This document shows, one piece after another, positions 36,901 to 48,999 of a stretch of DNA of 64,000 nucleotides. The notes below the pieces were generated by a model, which saw only the letters and a list, made by a program, of their open reading frames with translations, was not told where the DNA came from and made no database searches. Position numbers and translations under genes: made by a program. Position 1 is the stretch's first letter; every line of letters begins with the position of its first letter. Source of the DNA: Dallia pectoralis (lineage: Eukaryota > Chordata > Actinopteri > Esociformes > Umbridae); contig CM055758.1 of the NCBI GenBank assembly GCA_029465975.1, positions 6,661,798 through 6,725,797 of the forward strand. The letters are read 5' to 3'.

Positions 36901-39900
36901 TCGTGATGCTGTGCTGGTTGGGGTCGTGATGCTGTGCTGGTTGGGGTCGTGATGCTGTACTGGTTGGGGTCGTGATGCTGTGCTGGTTGGGGTCGTGATG
37001 CTGTGCTGGTTGGGGTCGTGATGCTGTGCTGGTTGGGGTCGTGATGCTGTGCTGGTTGGGGTCGTGATGCTGTGCTGGTTGGGGTCGTGATGCTGTGCTG
37101 GTGGGGGTTGAAATTGCATGTCAGGTGTGTTACCAGGCAGGGACAGGTGTGTTAGGGACCGGTGTGTTACCTGGTAGGGACAGGTGTGTTACCTGGTAGG
37201 GACAGGTGTGTTACCAGGCAGGGACAGGTGTGTTACCAGGCAGGGACAGGTGTGTTACCAGGCAGGGACAGGTGTGTTACCAGGCAGGGACATGTGTGTT
37301 ACCAGGCAGGGACATGTGTGTTACCAGGCAGGGACATGTGTGTTACCAGGCAGGGACATGTGTGTTACCAGGCAGGGACAGGTGTGTTACCAGGCAGGGA
37401 CAGGTGTGTTACCAGGCAGGGACAGGTGTGTTACCAGGCAGGGACAGGTGTGTTACCAGGCAGGGACAGGTGTGTTACCAGGCAGGGACAGGTGTGTTAC
37501 CAGCCAGGGACAGGTGTGTTACCAGCCAGGGACAGGTGTGTTACCAGCCAGGGACAGGTGTGTTACCAGCCAGGGACAGGTGTGTTACCAGCCAGGGACA
37601 GGTGTGTTACCAGCCAGGGACAGGTGTGTTACCAGCCAGGGACAGGTGTGTTACCAGCCAGGGACAGGTGTGTTACCAGCCAGGGACAGGTGTGTTACCA
37701 GCCAGGGACAGGTGTGTTACCAGCCAGGGACAGGTGTGTTACCAGCCAGGGACAGGTGTGTTACCAGCCAGGGACAGGTGTGTTACCTGGTAGGGACAGG
37801 GACTTCTGTCAGACCTCCCAACATGACAGCCTGCTGCAGACGGACAAATGCCACGAATGGCGACTCCAAGAAGTCCACCTCTCCGACCAGGACATTAGAT
37901 GCCTCAGCATCACGTGGGAGTTTCTTCATGAACTTATTCTTCAGCTACAGACGGTTGCGTTGTTGTGGGTAGGAGACAGGTGGCAGGGGGGGACAGTGAG
38001 TGAGACATGTTGTTACAGATAACAAAGTGACACACGGTAGCATGAATGGTGTCTTACAGACAGACAACACTTTCTCAATTGCCCGGGCAACTCGAGGTCG
38101 ACGCCTCGTCAGACACAGTTCAAAGCATCTTCACAACTCGGGTGGGTAATTCTGTCCACCGTCGTTTCACGCCTGAACTGATAGTCAAGCAGCTTGTCAG
38201 TTATAGAGAGGTGGCAACAGAATGATCGATCCACCGGGCTACTCTATAGAAACCAACATGCCAGTTAAATGCTTATCTATTATCAGTACATAGTCAAGGA
38301 ACTCTCCGTCTCAACTGTTAAATATAGCACCGAACCTGTATGCATGTACACACGAACCACAATATACAGAAATACCTTGGGTATAGGGAAATTATTAACT
38401 TAGACCTTGCTGCTATATCAAAGGCCACAGCAATTTGACAGACGAGATCCCGTTGTCAGTGTAATTCCACAACTGTTTCGGTACACTGGTTTCAATGAGT
38501 TTCAGGAGTAACGACATTGTTATCAAACAGTTGAGAGAAACAAGTCACGGCTTTTATCTCTGTCTGTAAAGACTGAAGGCATTATCAGTAGAGCAAGGCC
38601 TTGTCCTGGTTCCCACACAAACACAGCCCTTACAGCACACAGCCCTTACATCACACTGCATACCACACCAAAGCTGTTCACACTGCCCCTACAGCACACT
38701 GCATATCACACCAAAGCTGTTCACACTGCCCCTACAGCACACTGCATATCACACCAAAGCTGTTCACACTGCCCCTACAGCACACTGCATATGACATTAT
38801 AACTGTACACACTGCTTGACACTGCATAGTGTAAAGGTGAATGGTTCAATGGCTTCTTAAAGTTCCCACTTAGAGTTGATCCAGGCCAACTGTACCATTG
38901 TTCACACACACACACACACACACGCGCACACACACCTGGTCTCTATCCGGTTGGTCAGAAAAGTCGCTGAGGCTGTTTGAGGTCAGGTTCCGATGGGCAG
39001 TGGTCGGGCTACCTGTGGGATCAGAGGTCACAGGTCAAGACCTGAATGGTCACCGGGGTCGGTCTCTGAGGGGATCAATTAATTAAATTGTTTAAAAGCA
39101 GTGTCAACCGGATGAGAACGTCTCTAATTGTACAGGTAATCCACCCCAAACTCAATGAGTTGTCGTCCGTTTGATGCCTAATGAACACAAGCCAGAGTGA
39201 AAGAAATTCACAGAGACGAAAAGATAAAGCACCAGACTAAGAGAAGCCCGGTTAGATTAGACTGATCCCAGTAAGGGAGACGAAGAGATAAACAGAAACT
39301 TCAGAAGCCCTAATATAAAAGGGGGGGGGGGGGCACGAGGCTTAGCTGGGCTTTAAGGTGGATGCCAGCCGCAGTGGATCAGACGGACCTACTGACAGAA
39401 ATCTCCCACTGCAGTGTCCCGCCCGTCACTGATCCAGTGCCAACTCAGAGCGGAGACAGGGCACTGGACAGTCTGTCCACAGCTGGCTGGGACTGGGACA
39501 GATAGACGTCCCCTTTTCATAACCTCTTAACAGACTGAACTGCCTTGGCTTCTCCGTTGAGTTGACAGAACAAAGCAAAATGCTCAACACAAAGGCAGCG
39601 TCGTTTTTTGGGTACATTTCCAAGGCAATGTCTTTTGTAAGTCTTTACACTTTGAAATATTTTTCTTAACTTGGTAGATAATTCCTTATCTGTAAAGAAG
39701 TCTTTGTCCCAAGATAAAATGTAATCCATAATCCAGATTTTGTTAAACAGACATTACAGTTTTCCCCGTAATTTAGCCACTATTTGGGATAAAGTTAACA
39801 CACCATAACAGCAGGGTGGTTCTTAGGCAAACAGCACTGACGGTCTTATATATACACATTAAAACATAGCACCGAATTCAGCCGCTCAGTGCCAAATCCA

Positions 39901-42900
39901 CCTAGTTAACAACGCGTTATAAATGGATTTACACACAGGCAGCCCGGGCATCATCAATGTGTCATTATAACCAGACTTACTGAGGAACTGTATGCTGGAG
40001 CGCCTTCTGATCTCTTCTAGGGATTCCTCAGGGCCAAATGGGGCTGCATAAGGCACTGGCTGAGGTTGGGATGGGAGCTGGGATTGTGGGAGTGATTGGG
40101 ATGGGAGTTGGGATTGTGGGAGTGATTGGGATGGGAGTTGGGATTGTGGGAGTGATTGGGATGGGAGTTGGGATTGGTCATAGGGACTACGGGCTTTCGT
40201 GTGGACACACACACACACACACACACAAAAAGACAGGAAGGATGGAAAGGAAGGAAGAAAGAAAGCAAACAAGGGTAAATGGAAGAAGTGAGAAGAAGAC
40301 AAAATAAGCGGTGAGACTTCGCCAAATATGTTAATCTGGCAGTAGGTAGTAAAGGGCAGTAGGAAATAAAGGCTGAAGCCCACATCCCCCTCTACTAGCC
40401 TTTACCTATTCGCAAACAGCAAGCATACATTAAAACACCAAATCCATTCGATGCATCTCAAAGAGGAGTTCGGTTCAAACTCTGAATTTAAATGGAATTG
40501 ACAGTTACAGACAAATATAGCCACGTGGACCAAAAGTCTAAATACGTGGAACAAAAGTCTAGCTCTTAATTACTTGTGGTCACTCAAAATATCTATATAA
40601 GAAAGGTTGAAGTGAGATATATAAGGTAGACGAGACAAAGCCATTAATAAAAAGGTGCAACCAAACCGTTGGATTACCGTTCTGGTCCTGGTTGGTAAAC
40701 AGCCTACTGGCACTGGACACGGTCTTGCCGATGTCGGCGAGGGAGCGTAGGTTGGACTTCTTGGTCTGGTGACGGTGTTTCCGTAGCAACGTGTACACGA
40801 CCTGGTCCTTCAACTCGGGCTTCAGCTGACCGTTCTCAATCTGGCTGTCAGTGATCAGCTCTGGCAAAGGTCATGGGATGGAGGCAGAGATGACATGACA
40901 AACAGGAACAAATGAGATTAGATATTCAGGACGCACAACGTTTCACCTTATTTCATGGTATTTGGGGCAGTCCCAATTCTAGCATAATGTTCTTTAACTC
41001 GGGATAGAAAGTCATAAAAATGGGAGAAAAGTGGGCGTGGGATATTCCAGGACATGCAACCAACTGTAATCACGAAAGAAATGAAAAGATGACCAAAGAC
41101 AAATATGTTGCCCCGTAATCATAGGAATTAAAAACTCAATCAGGCTGGTGACTCTCCAAATATGTTGGCTGAATGCTCGTCCCCAGCGGGATTCAAACCC
41201 GTAACTCTGGCATTGGGGGGCACCATATCCAAATAACCAAAAGGGGAGGTTAGAAACCAAATCATCCCAAACGAAGACAATTAAATTGAGGGTGAACCGA
41301 CAGACACTGGCGCGGTGGACAGCCTCACAGCCTCATAGCTTCACAACCTCATAGTCTCGCAGCCTCAAAGCCTCGCTGCCTCAAAGCCTCGCTGCCTCAC
41401 AGCCTTGTAGCACTTACCGACCAGCTGTGGCAGGGTGGAGGCCTCCAGGTCCAGAAGGATGGTGCCCTTCTCAATGCAGGTCTTCAGCTCAAATAAACTG
41501 TGAAGAGACAGGGTGGCCACGTGGGGCTTACTCCACCTTTCTCCACCCTTCTCCACCTTCTCTTCAAACTTTATCCACCTAGACAGGGACACAAGTTCGA
41601 CATTAAAGAGAAGAGACATAATATACACTCAGTTCAGTTCGACGAAGACTTCTTAATAATTACTCCGGTTTGGCGCACAGCAGGTCTTGAGGTATCAAGT
41701 TACCTCACAACTAATGTAGGTGTAGATGAGCAATAACTCCTTCGTATGATATCATGAAAAATACAGGTGGCAGGCTAAAATAAGTTCTCTTTTCTTGACA
41801 AAACAACACCTCTTTGTTATGGGTTCATCACAGGTCAGGGCAAACGCATGTGGATGTGGGACGCCAATGCAAACACAGTTCACGCTCCTGGCACTCGGTT
41901 TTCCTGACATCGCAGAGGAACCGTAAATATTAACCGCCTTGAAGGAACAGCGCGTCTCTGAACAGAGACCGGGACCACCGACACGTAGCTGTGACTGGCA
42001 GGGGATAGAGAAGTTTGTCCCGTTTGAGGTCCTATTTCTCCATAACAAAGAGTCATTCAGCTGAACGGGGTCGGGGGGTGGGGTTACCTGGGGGGTGGGG
42101 TTACCTTGGGGGGGACAGGGTGTCATTTTGGCCGTACTCCACCTGCTTCATCCAATCTGCCTTACCCTGCCTCGCTCCCCTGCCCAGTCCGCGCTCAGGT
42201 TCCTGGACGGAGGAGGCAAATGGCCCCAGGGTCCCAATACAAAGACACACTTTCTTTTCAATATTAGTGGAACGAGGAGACTGGGTACCCCACACAGGGA
42301 GCTGAGATAGACACCCCCCCCCCCATCTGCAACAAGCGGAAGTTCAGGTCTGAGAAGAAAATGGAAAGAGATCTATCTGACTTAAACAAGACACTGCTGT
42401 GTTGTCTGAACAGGAAATGAGAGAACCTCCCCGTGAGCAAGTTGGGGGGTGGAGTTCCAGGTAGAACCTTTATACCGGAACGTGGATCGGTTATTTGCTT
42501 AATGAAGACCATTAATTAAATTGACAGTCAGAGGCATAGTACGGCATATAAACAAATGCACCTAGGTTACCGCGATCACCAGACAGCCAGTCAACCCAGC
42601 AAGCAAGTCAGACGGTCATCAAAACTTTTGCACACACACACACGACAACTCACCTAGCCGTTTCCTTCCACTCCAGCTCCTGACCGTCCACCGCAAGCAG
42701 CTCGTCCAGCTCTGTGAAGAGCTGAGGTGGTGGGGGACCATCGTCTTCCTCGCCCAAAATAAACCGGATCCGCTCCGCCGCTGGAGAGACTGAGAAGAGA
42801 GGAAGAGGAAGCAGACAGAGGAAGAGAATAGAGCACATGAGGATCTGTGTCAGTAACGTCACTATCCAGGTGTCCTCACTGACAGCTCCCGTCAGCTGTG

Positions 42901-43204
42901 TGACATCACAGAACAAATTCAGCCAGGTAACAATATAACAATGTGCCAGTAGTTTAACACATTAAGTAAATGTTTGTGTATGCGTGTTTACCTTACTGTC
43001 CTCTGATCTGCCTACACACACACATGCCCCCACGCTGAGCTTTCAGAGGAACAAAAACTCGACCAGGTTAATCACACACCCCGTTTGATTGACAGACCTT
43101 TTTGATGAGAATATCTCTTGTCTTGTGGACAAACTGGCTACCTGGATAAATTACACAATTTTAGTTCTGGTTTGACCAATGTCGCTTAAAAAAGGCTGTA
43201 GAAT

Positions 43205-43247
<43 letters not shown>

Positions 43248-43954
43248 TCAGGTTCCCAGGCAGTGAGTATGCACTGTTTGCAATTGCTACCAATATAGCA
43301 TTCCTGTCACAAATCCAATTCAAATCAGTGGATAAAAATTAAAAATCTTCATGATTTAAATTAAATTGCAGCCTCACAAACAAAAAAGTTGACTTTTCCT
43401 ATGATACAAACATGATGTGCAAAAAATCTAATACCTTCAATGTGGTTTGTGCCAAAAATACAAACAGTAGCAGGAAACTAAAGCAGAGATTTTGGTCATA
43501 ACCTTTATAAAGTCTGATTACAGGCTTATTTACACCTAGGAAATAATCACAGCAGAAGCTTTCTTTAAAGTACAAACAATAATTCTAAAATAATCAGCTC
43601 TGGATTAAAAACTAATCTTTTAATCCAGGGCTAATCACTTTTTGAAAGATTGTCAGAAGTTATATAAACATGAACATATTCCGCTTCATATCCACACATT
43701 TATTTTCTAGAATATCAGAATGAAATTGCAAAGTCATACTGCGTCACTGCTGAACATCAACAAAGGGGGCAAATCTCATATTGTAAATAAATAACACATA
43801 CTTAAGACCAAACAAGATATATATTTATTTATGTCATAAACTGGACTGTTAGGATAATCTGAATGACTAGAGGGATATTCTCTGAAGAGCATATCAGCCA
43901 TCCTAAACAAACATACACTTCTCATACAACATATGGCATCTCTGACGTCTGCAG

Positions 43955-43996
<42 letters not shown>

Positions 43997-46900
43997 TGTG
44001 TGTTTGTTTGCTTTTAGCAAGGCTTATGCTGCACGCACTATAACGATGTGTCCATCATTTTGGCACTTGATTATCCACGTTTGACATCCAACCTATTGAC
44101 AAATAATGACCCACTCACCAATAATCAATACAGAAATGCCAAATATTCCAACCACCTTTACTCTCCAACTGTCATTTTAAACTAGCCGTGGAGTGAGGTA
44201 CTCATTGAAATACGTTATACAGAGAACCCGTAACACTAACTTCCTGTCCGAGCTTTTAGGCCATGACCCACTAGGGACCGGCTCTTAGGGCTCCAAGCCG
44301 ACGTAGCTTCTACGTCATCCAACGAGTGTTATCAATAAAAATAAATGTTCTGTTCCACAAAATTCAAAAGTACACAGCCTCACACTGTTGGACAAAATTA
44401 ACAGAAATAGGTGGAATTAGCCTGAGAGACAAACAGAACAAAACAGACATCTAGTGGAAAGTACTTGAAGTGCACGTTATTGTACAATGGAGTCGTCAGG
44501 TCGCTGTCCGGCTGACACGGAGCAAGGCATTTATGTTGAAGTGTGCAGTGATGAGGAAGTACACGCGGCCCTGTGTTTGACATGTGTCATCATGTGGATT
44601 TGAAAAAACTATTTCCACGAGATCTGATATAATTTCACCGTAGGCCTACTCAACAAAAATTCCAGAAAACAGGCAAACAATCTAGGAGAGGCTATGTGGA
44701 TAACCTCAACAATCAGAAACTGTTGGGTAACAAAAAGGAAATCTAAAGGCATCCCATGCCACCAACTCACATGGGAGATCAGGAATAAAGAACGAGACTA
44801 CTAAACAGACACCATCTTGGTGAAGAACAAGACTACTGAAACCATGTGCTGGACAAGCTGGTCAGGCCCGTATATACCCTCCAAGATCATCCAGAAATAT
44901 GTGGTCCATCGTCTGAGGTCCTCCCAGCTGTTACTTCGACTCCTACTACTTTCGTATTATTATTACTACTACTACTACATTAATGCTCTCTGACTCCGCT
45001 CTTCCGTCAAACTCTGAGTGCCAAAGTCATAAAACAAGCTTTGACATCTGTCAGTATCAACACTCTGGATGGCACCAGCTGATGACTGTAAGCAGAGGAA
45101 ACTGCAGACTCAAGAGAAATCCTGTGTGTTGACTCTGCTGTTGTTTGGATTACGATGGTTTTCACATCTCTGTTTAACACAACTTAACATGTGTGTCAGA
45201 CATGGTCGAGTTATGGCACCATCATAAGTTTTAGGGTTAGCAATCGTTTCAGTTGGCACAAATATCAATAGCCATTTATTTCTCGATTTAACATGCACTG
45301 TCAAAATTTTACAAATATTTTTGGTGGCCGACCGGTCAAATGTGGTGTTTTCTATTACAAGAAAACCAACAGCAGATTTCCCTTTTAACCATTTAAATTC
45401 CACTCTGTATCCGAACAAAATAATAAAACATACACTAAAATAAACGATTTGAATGGTAATCAGGAAATGCATGAGTGCCAACCGGCTGAAGCACTGAGTC
45501 ATTATGGTCATATTCGCTATTTCATATGACAGGCTGATCTCGTTTGCACTGATTTCACTGACTGACTGATCTCGTTTGCACTGATTTCACTGACTGACTG
45601 ATCTCGTTTGCACTGATTTCACTGACTGACAGGCTGATCTCTGATTTTGACAGGCTGATCTCGTTTGCACGTTTGCACTGATTTCACTGACAGGCTGATC
45701 TCGTTTGCACTGATTTCACTGACAGGCTGATCTCGTTTGCACTGATTTCACTGACAGGCTGATCTCGTTTGCACTGATTTCACTGACAGACTGATCTCGT
45801 TTGCACTGATTTCACTGACTGACTGATCTCGTTTGCACTGATTTCACTGACTGACTGATTTGTCCAGATGTGTTTCCATGACTCACTGAGGGGTTTGAGG
45901 ATGTTGGGCGCAGCCTCGTCGGCGTTCTCCTCGTCGGCGTTCTCCCCGTCCGATTTGTCCCCCTCCACGTTCTCCGCTGGTCTCTCCTTCCTCTCCTTGT
46001 GGTTGGACTTGCGCCGGTGGCGCCGCCTGCGCTGGTAGCTCTTGGGCACGTGCACGCCGATGTACACGGTGTGGTGACCTGCGGGAGGAACAGAGAGAAG
46101 AGGGGACACGACCGGTACGCATGTCAGATACGGGATGATTATTGGGCGGGGGCAATAACATTAATAATCCCGCTATGCGGATAATCCGCAAACAACGGAA
46201 GAAATTCAAAGTCAACCGCGTGTCGGTGGGGTTCGTGATACAGCAGGGTAAGTAGGGAGTGTAGATTGACTATGATAGGGGAGGAATGTCTAAGACAGAG
46301 GTGTAGAAGTTGGAATATGGGGCATTTCCCTTACGGAATACAATGTATGAGAGAAACTGCACGCGCCAACGCACGCTGACGTCACAGGAACACTTTGCGA
46401 CTGCATGCGGCCTAAACACTCTGGTTGTTTACTAAAGTGTTTAGTCTGTCCTTTGTTCTTCTGGTCGTTTCTGCTTGGCCAAAGAAGATGGGGTCTGCTT
46501 CATCCTGACACACGGTAAGGATGTAAATAAATGCCAACAATTTCCTGTCCGGTAGCTGAGAGAGGAAAATGCTAATCATCACCAGGAAGTGATTTGAAAG
46601 AGACAGACATGGTGCCAGATGCTCCAGCTGTCTAACACACAGGTCAAATGTTCTGGGCTGTGTATGTACCTCTGGAGGATAAAAATTAGGCTTCGGTTGT
46701 CATTTAACCCCTCCAAAAAACAAACCCACAGAGATATTTGACTGGTAGGTTGAGAGACACTAACAAGATGATTTCGGTTCGGCTTTGCCCGTCTTAGATA
46801 TTTGTGCAGTGGGAGTGAATAGCAGGCTACATTCAGCCTCACCTCAGGCCGGCTGGGTTAAGGTTCTGTAGGGCTGTTGATGCTCTGGTTGTTTAGGATT

Positions 46901-48914
46901 CTGTCATGCTTGGTGTCATTTCCCAGAGATAAAAAAAAAAATACTGAACAATTAAAAACTACGCAAGAGCATCTACAGTGACTCTGAGGCAGCGTCCCAA
47001 AACAAATGTTAATAACATTTCACATGTAATAAAATCTTTAAAACTAATATTATGAATGCCACATTATCATGATTTGTTTTGGGAAGGTCTCTGACAGAAG
47101 ATCACTCACCAAGAAGTGACATCCATTTATAAAAAAAAAGGTTTGTTTTGACAATGATCGGTTTCACCCTCCGTGGGACTGGGACGGGCGTTTCTGGCTG
47201 ATCACTCTTCTCACAGTGTTGCTACATGCGAAGTGAAAAATTCCTTTGATTGTTCCGGAGGACATTTTATTGAACCTGCTGGCACACTGTGTACACATCA
47301 TCTGTCACAGCCGACGGCGTGACGTGACTCTCTACGTGAGTGCCCCAGTTATTCCACAGGCATTTAAAATAGTTCACATCATCGCGTAGGCCATCCGGCA
47401 TGACCTTCATCTTCAATATTAATCTCCCCGATATGATGTTCTGATATTAGATGCAGAGGCCCGGACAGAGAGAGGGCGCCACGGGAGGAGAGTGACAGCT
47501 AGCCAAAGGAATGACGTAGCGTGGGGGAGTGCGGGAGAGAGAGGGGGAGAGGAAATAAACCGCTCATACGTCACACATCCTTTATTCCAGCCAGGCTCGG
47601 TGCCCTTACCTTCCACATCTTCATCATTACAGGGATGTTTGACGAAGCCAGCCCCTCTGTCCAACACCGCCTCGTCCTCGACCCTGCTGGAACAACGGGA
47701 ATACCGTGACAGCGGAACACCGGGAATACCGTGACAGCGGAACAACGGGAATACCGTGACAGCGGAACAACGGGAATACCGTGACAGCGGAACAACGGGA
47801 ATACCGTGACAGCGGAACAACGGGAATACCGTGACAGCGGAACAACGGGAATACCGTGACAGCGGAACAACGGGAATACCGTGACAGCGGAACAACGGGA
47901 ATACCGTGACAGCGGAACAACGGGAATACCGTGACAGCGGAACAACGGGAATACCGTGACAGCGGAACAACGGGAATACCGTGACAGCGGAACAACGGGA
48001 ATACCGTGACAGCGGAACAACGGGAATACCGTGACAGCGGAACAACGGGAATACCGTGACAGCGGAACAACGGGTATACTGTGACAACGGAACAACGGGA
48101 ATACCGTGACAACGGAACGTGAACACACAGGGCAACGTGGAAATAGAACTACATTATTAGCGAAACGGGCGAGTTGACTTGGAACACTGGTAGTGTAGAA
48201 CGTGTGGAGGAACACCTAGAACACTAGGCAGATTTATAGGTAGAACAATAGTGGGATTTGGCCAAACGCAGCAGAAGATGCACAGGCATGTTCTTCCTGG
48301 GTAACTGAGCAGATGTTACAGTCGTAGGCTAGTGAGAATAAAATTGATAAATTAGATGGAGCGAGCACATCAGAATGTGACGATCTAGGAAACACATGAA
48401 CTACATGACTAATGTCATTGAATTTTTTACACTAGTCATTTAGCCGACGCCCCAATCCAGAGGGATTTACAGCACTGAATGCATACATTTACCACCTGGT
48501 CCCCAGCAGGATTTAAACTCACAACCTCTGACAAGGGCAGGCGCCACGATCTACCAGATTAGCTACATGGAACAGCGAAGCTGGCTAAACAGGTTGTGTG
48601 CGCGCGCGTGTGTGTGTGTGTCATTAACATCATCTCAGTCACACACACACACACCCACACACACCCCTCACTCAGGGCGCCAGACTGGCACTTGGACAAC
48701 GGAAGCTAATTAAAACGCTTGAGTGCCACGGTCGCGTGCTAACTGGCTAATGTATCCAAGTGGCCTGTTAAAAGTTAAACTCATTTGAACTTTTTCTCCG
48801 TGGGAAATAAGGGGAAATGTCCTGGATAGGGAGGAGTCATCCCTGCTGTTGGCATTCAAAATCACGGACCCAGGTAAAAAAACAACATGCCAGTTTGTAC
48901 TCACCTTTCCTTCA

Positions 48915-48999
<85 letters not shown>

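Larger units (their letters stand above)
42790..45886 (-). other. slc4a4 intron 3
   Basis: In mammals the NBCe1-A promoter and first exon lie in the intron before exon 4. I searched for a minus-strand exon coding a STFLRVVQPMF-like sequence and found none. The intron holds (CA)n at 43207-43244, (GT)n at 43958-44003, and AT-rich unique DNA from 43300 to 43900. Confidence 0.6.

Noticed and set aside
41180..41235. tRNA-like or tRNA-SINE B-box (GGGATTCAAACCCG)
   Set aside because: A lone B-box-like segment without an A box or a foldable cloverleaf. It is probably part of an old SINE, too short to call.
44398..44583. Minus-strand frame starting MSNTGPRV as a possible NBCe1-A first exon
   Set aside because: No similarity to the A-type N-terminus beyond MS, no suitable donor, and many residues unlike a regulatory N-terminus.
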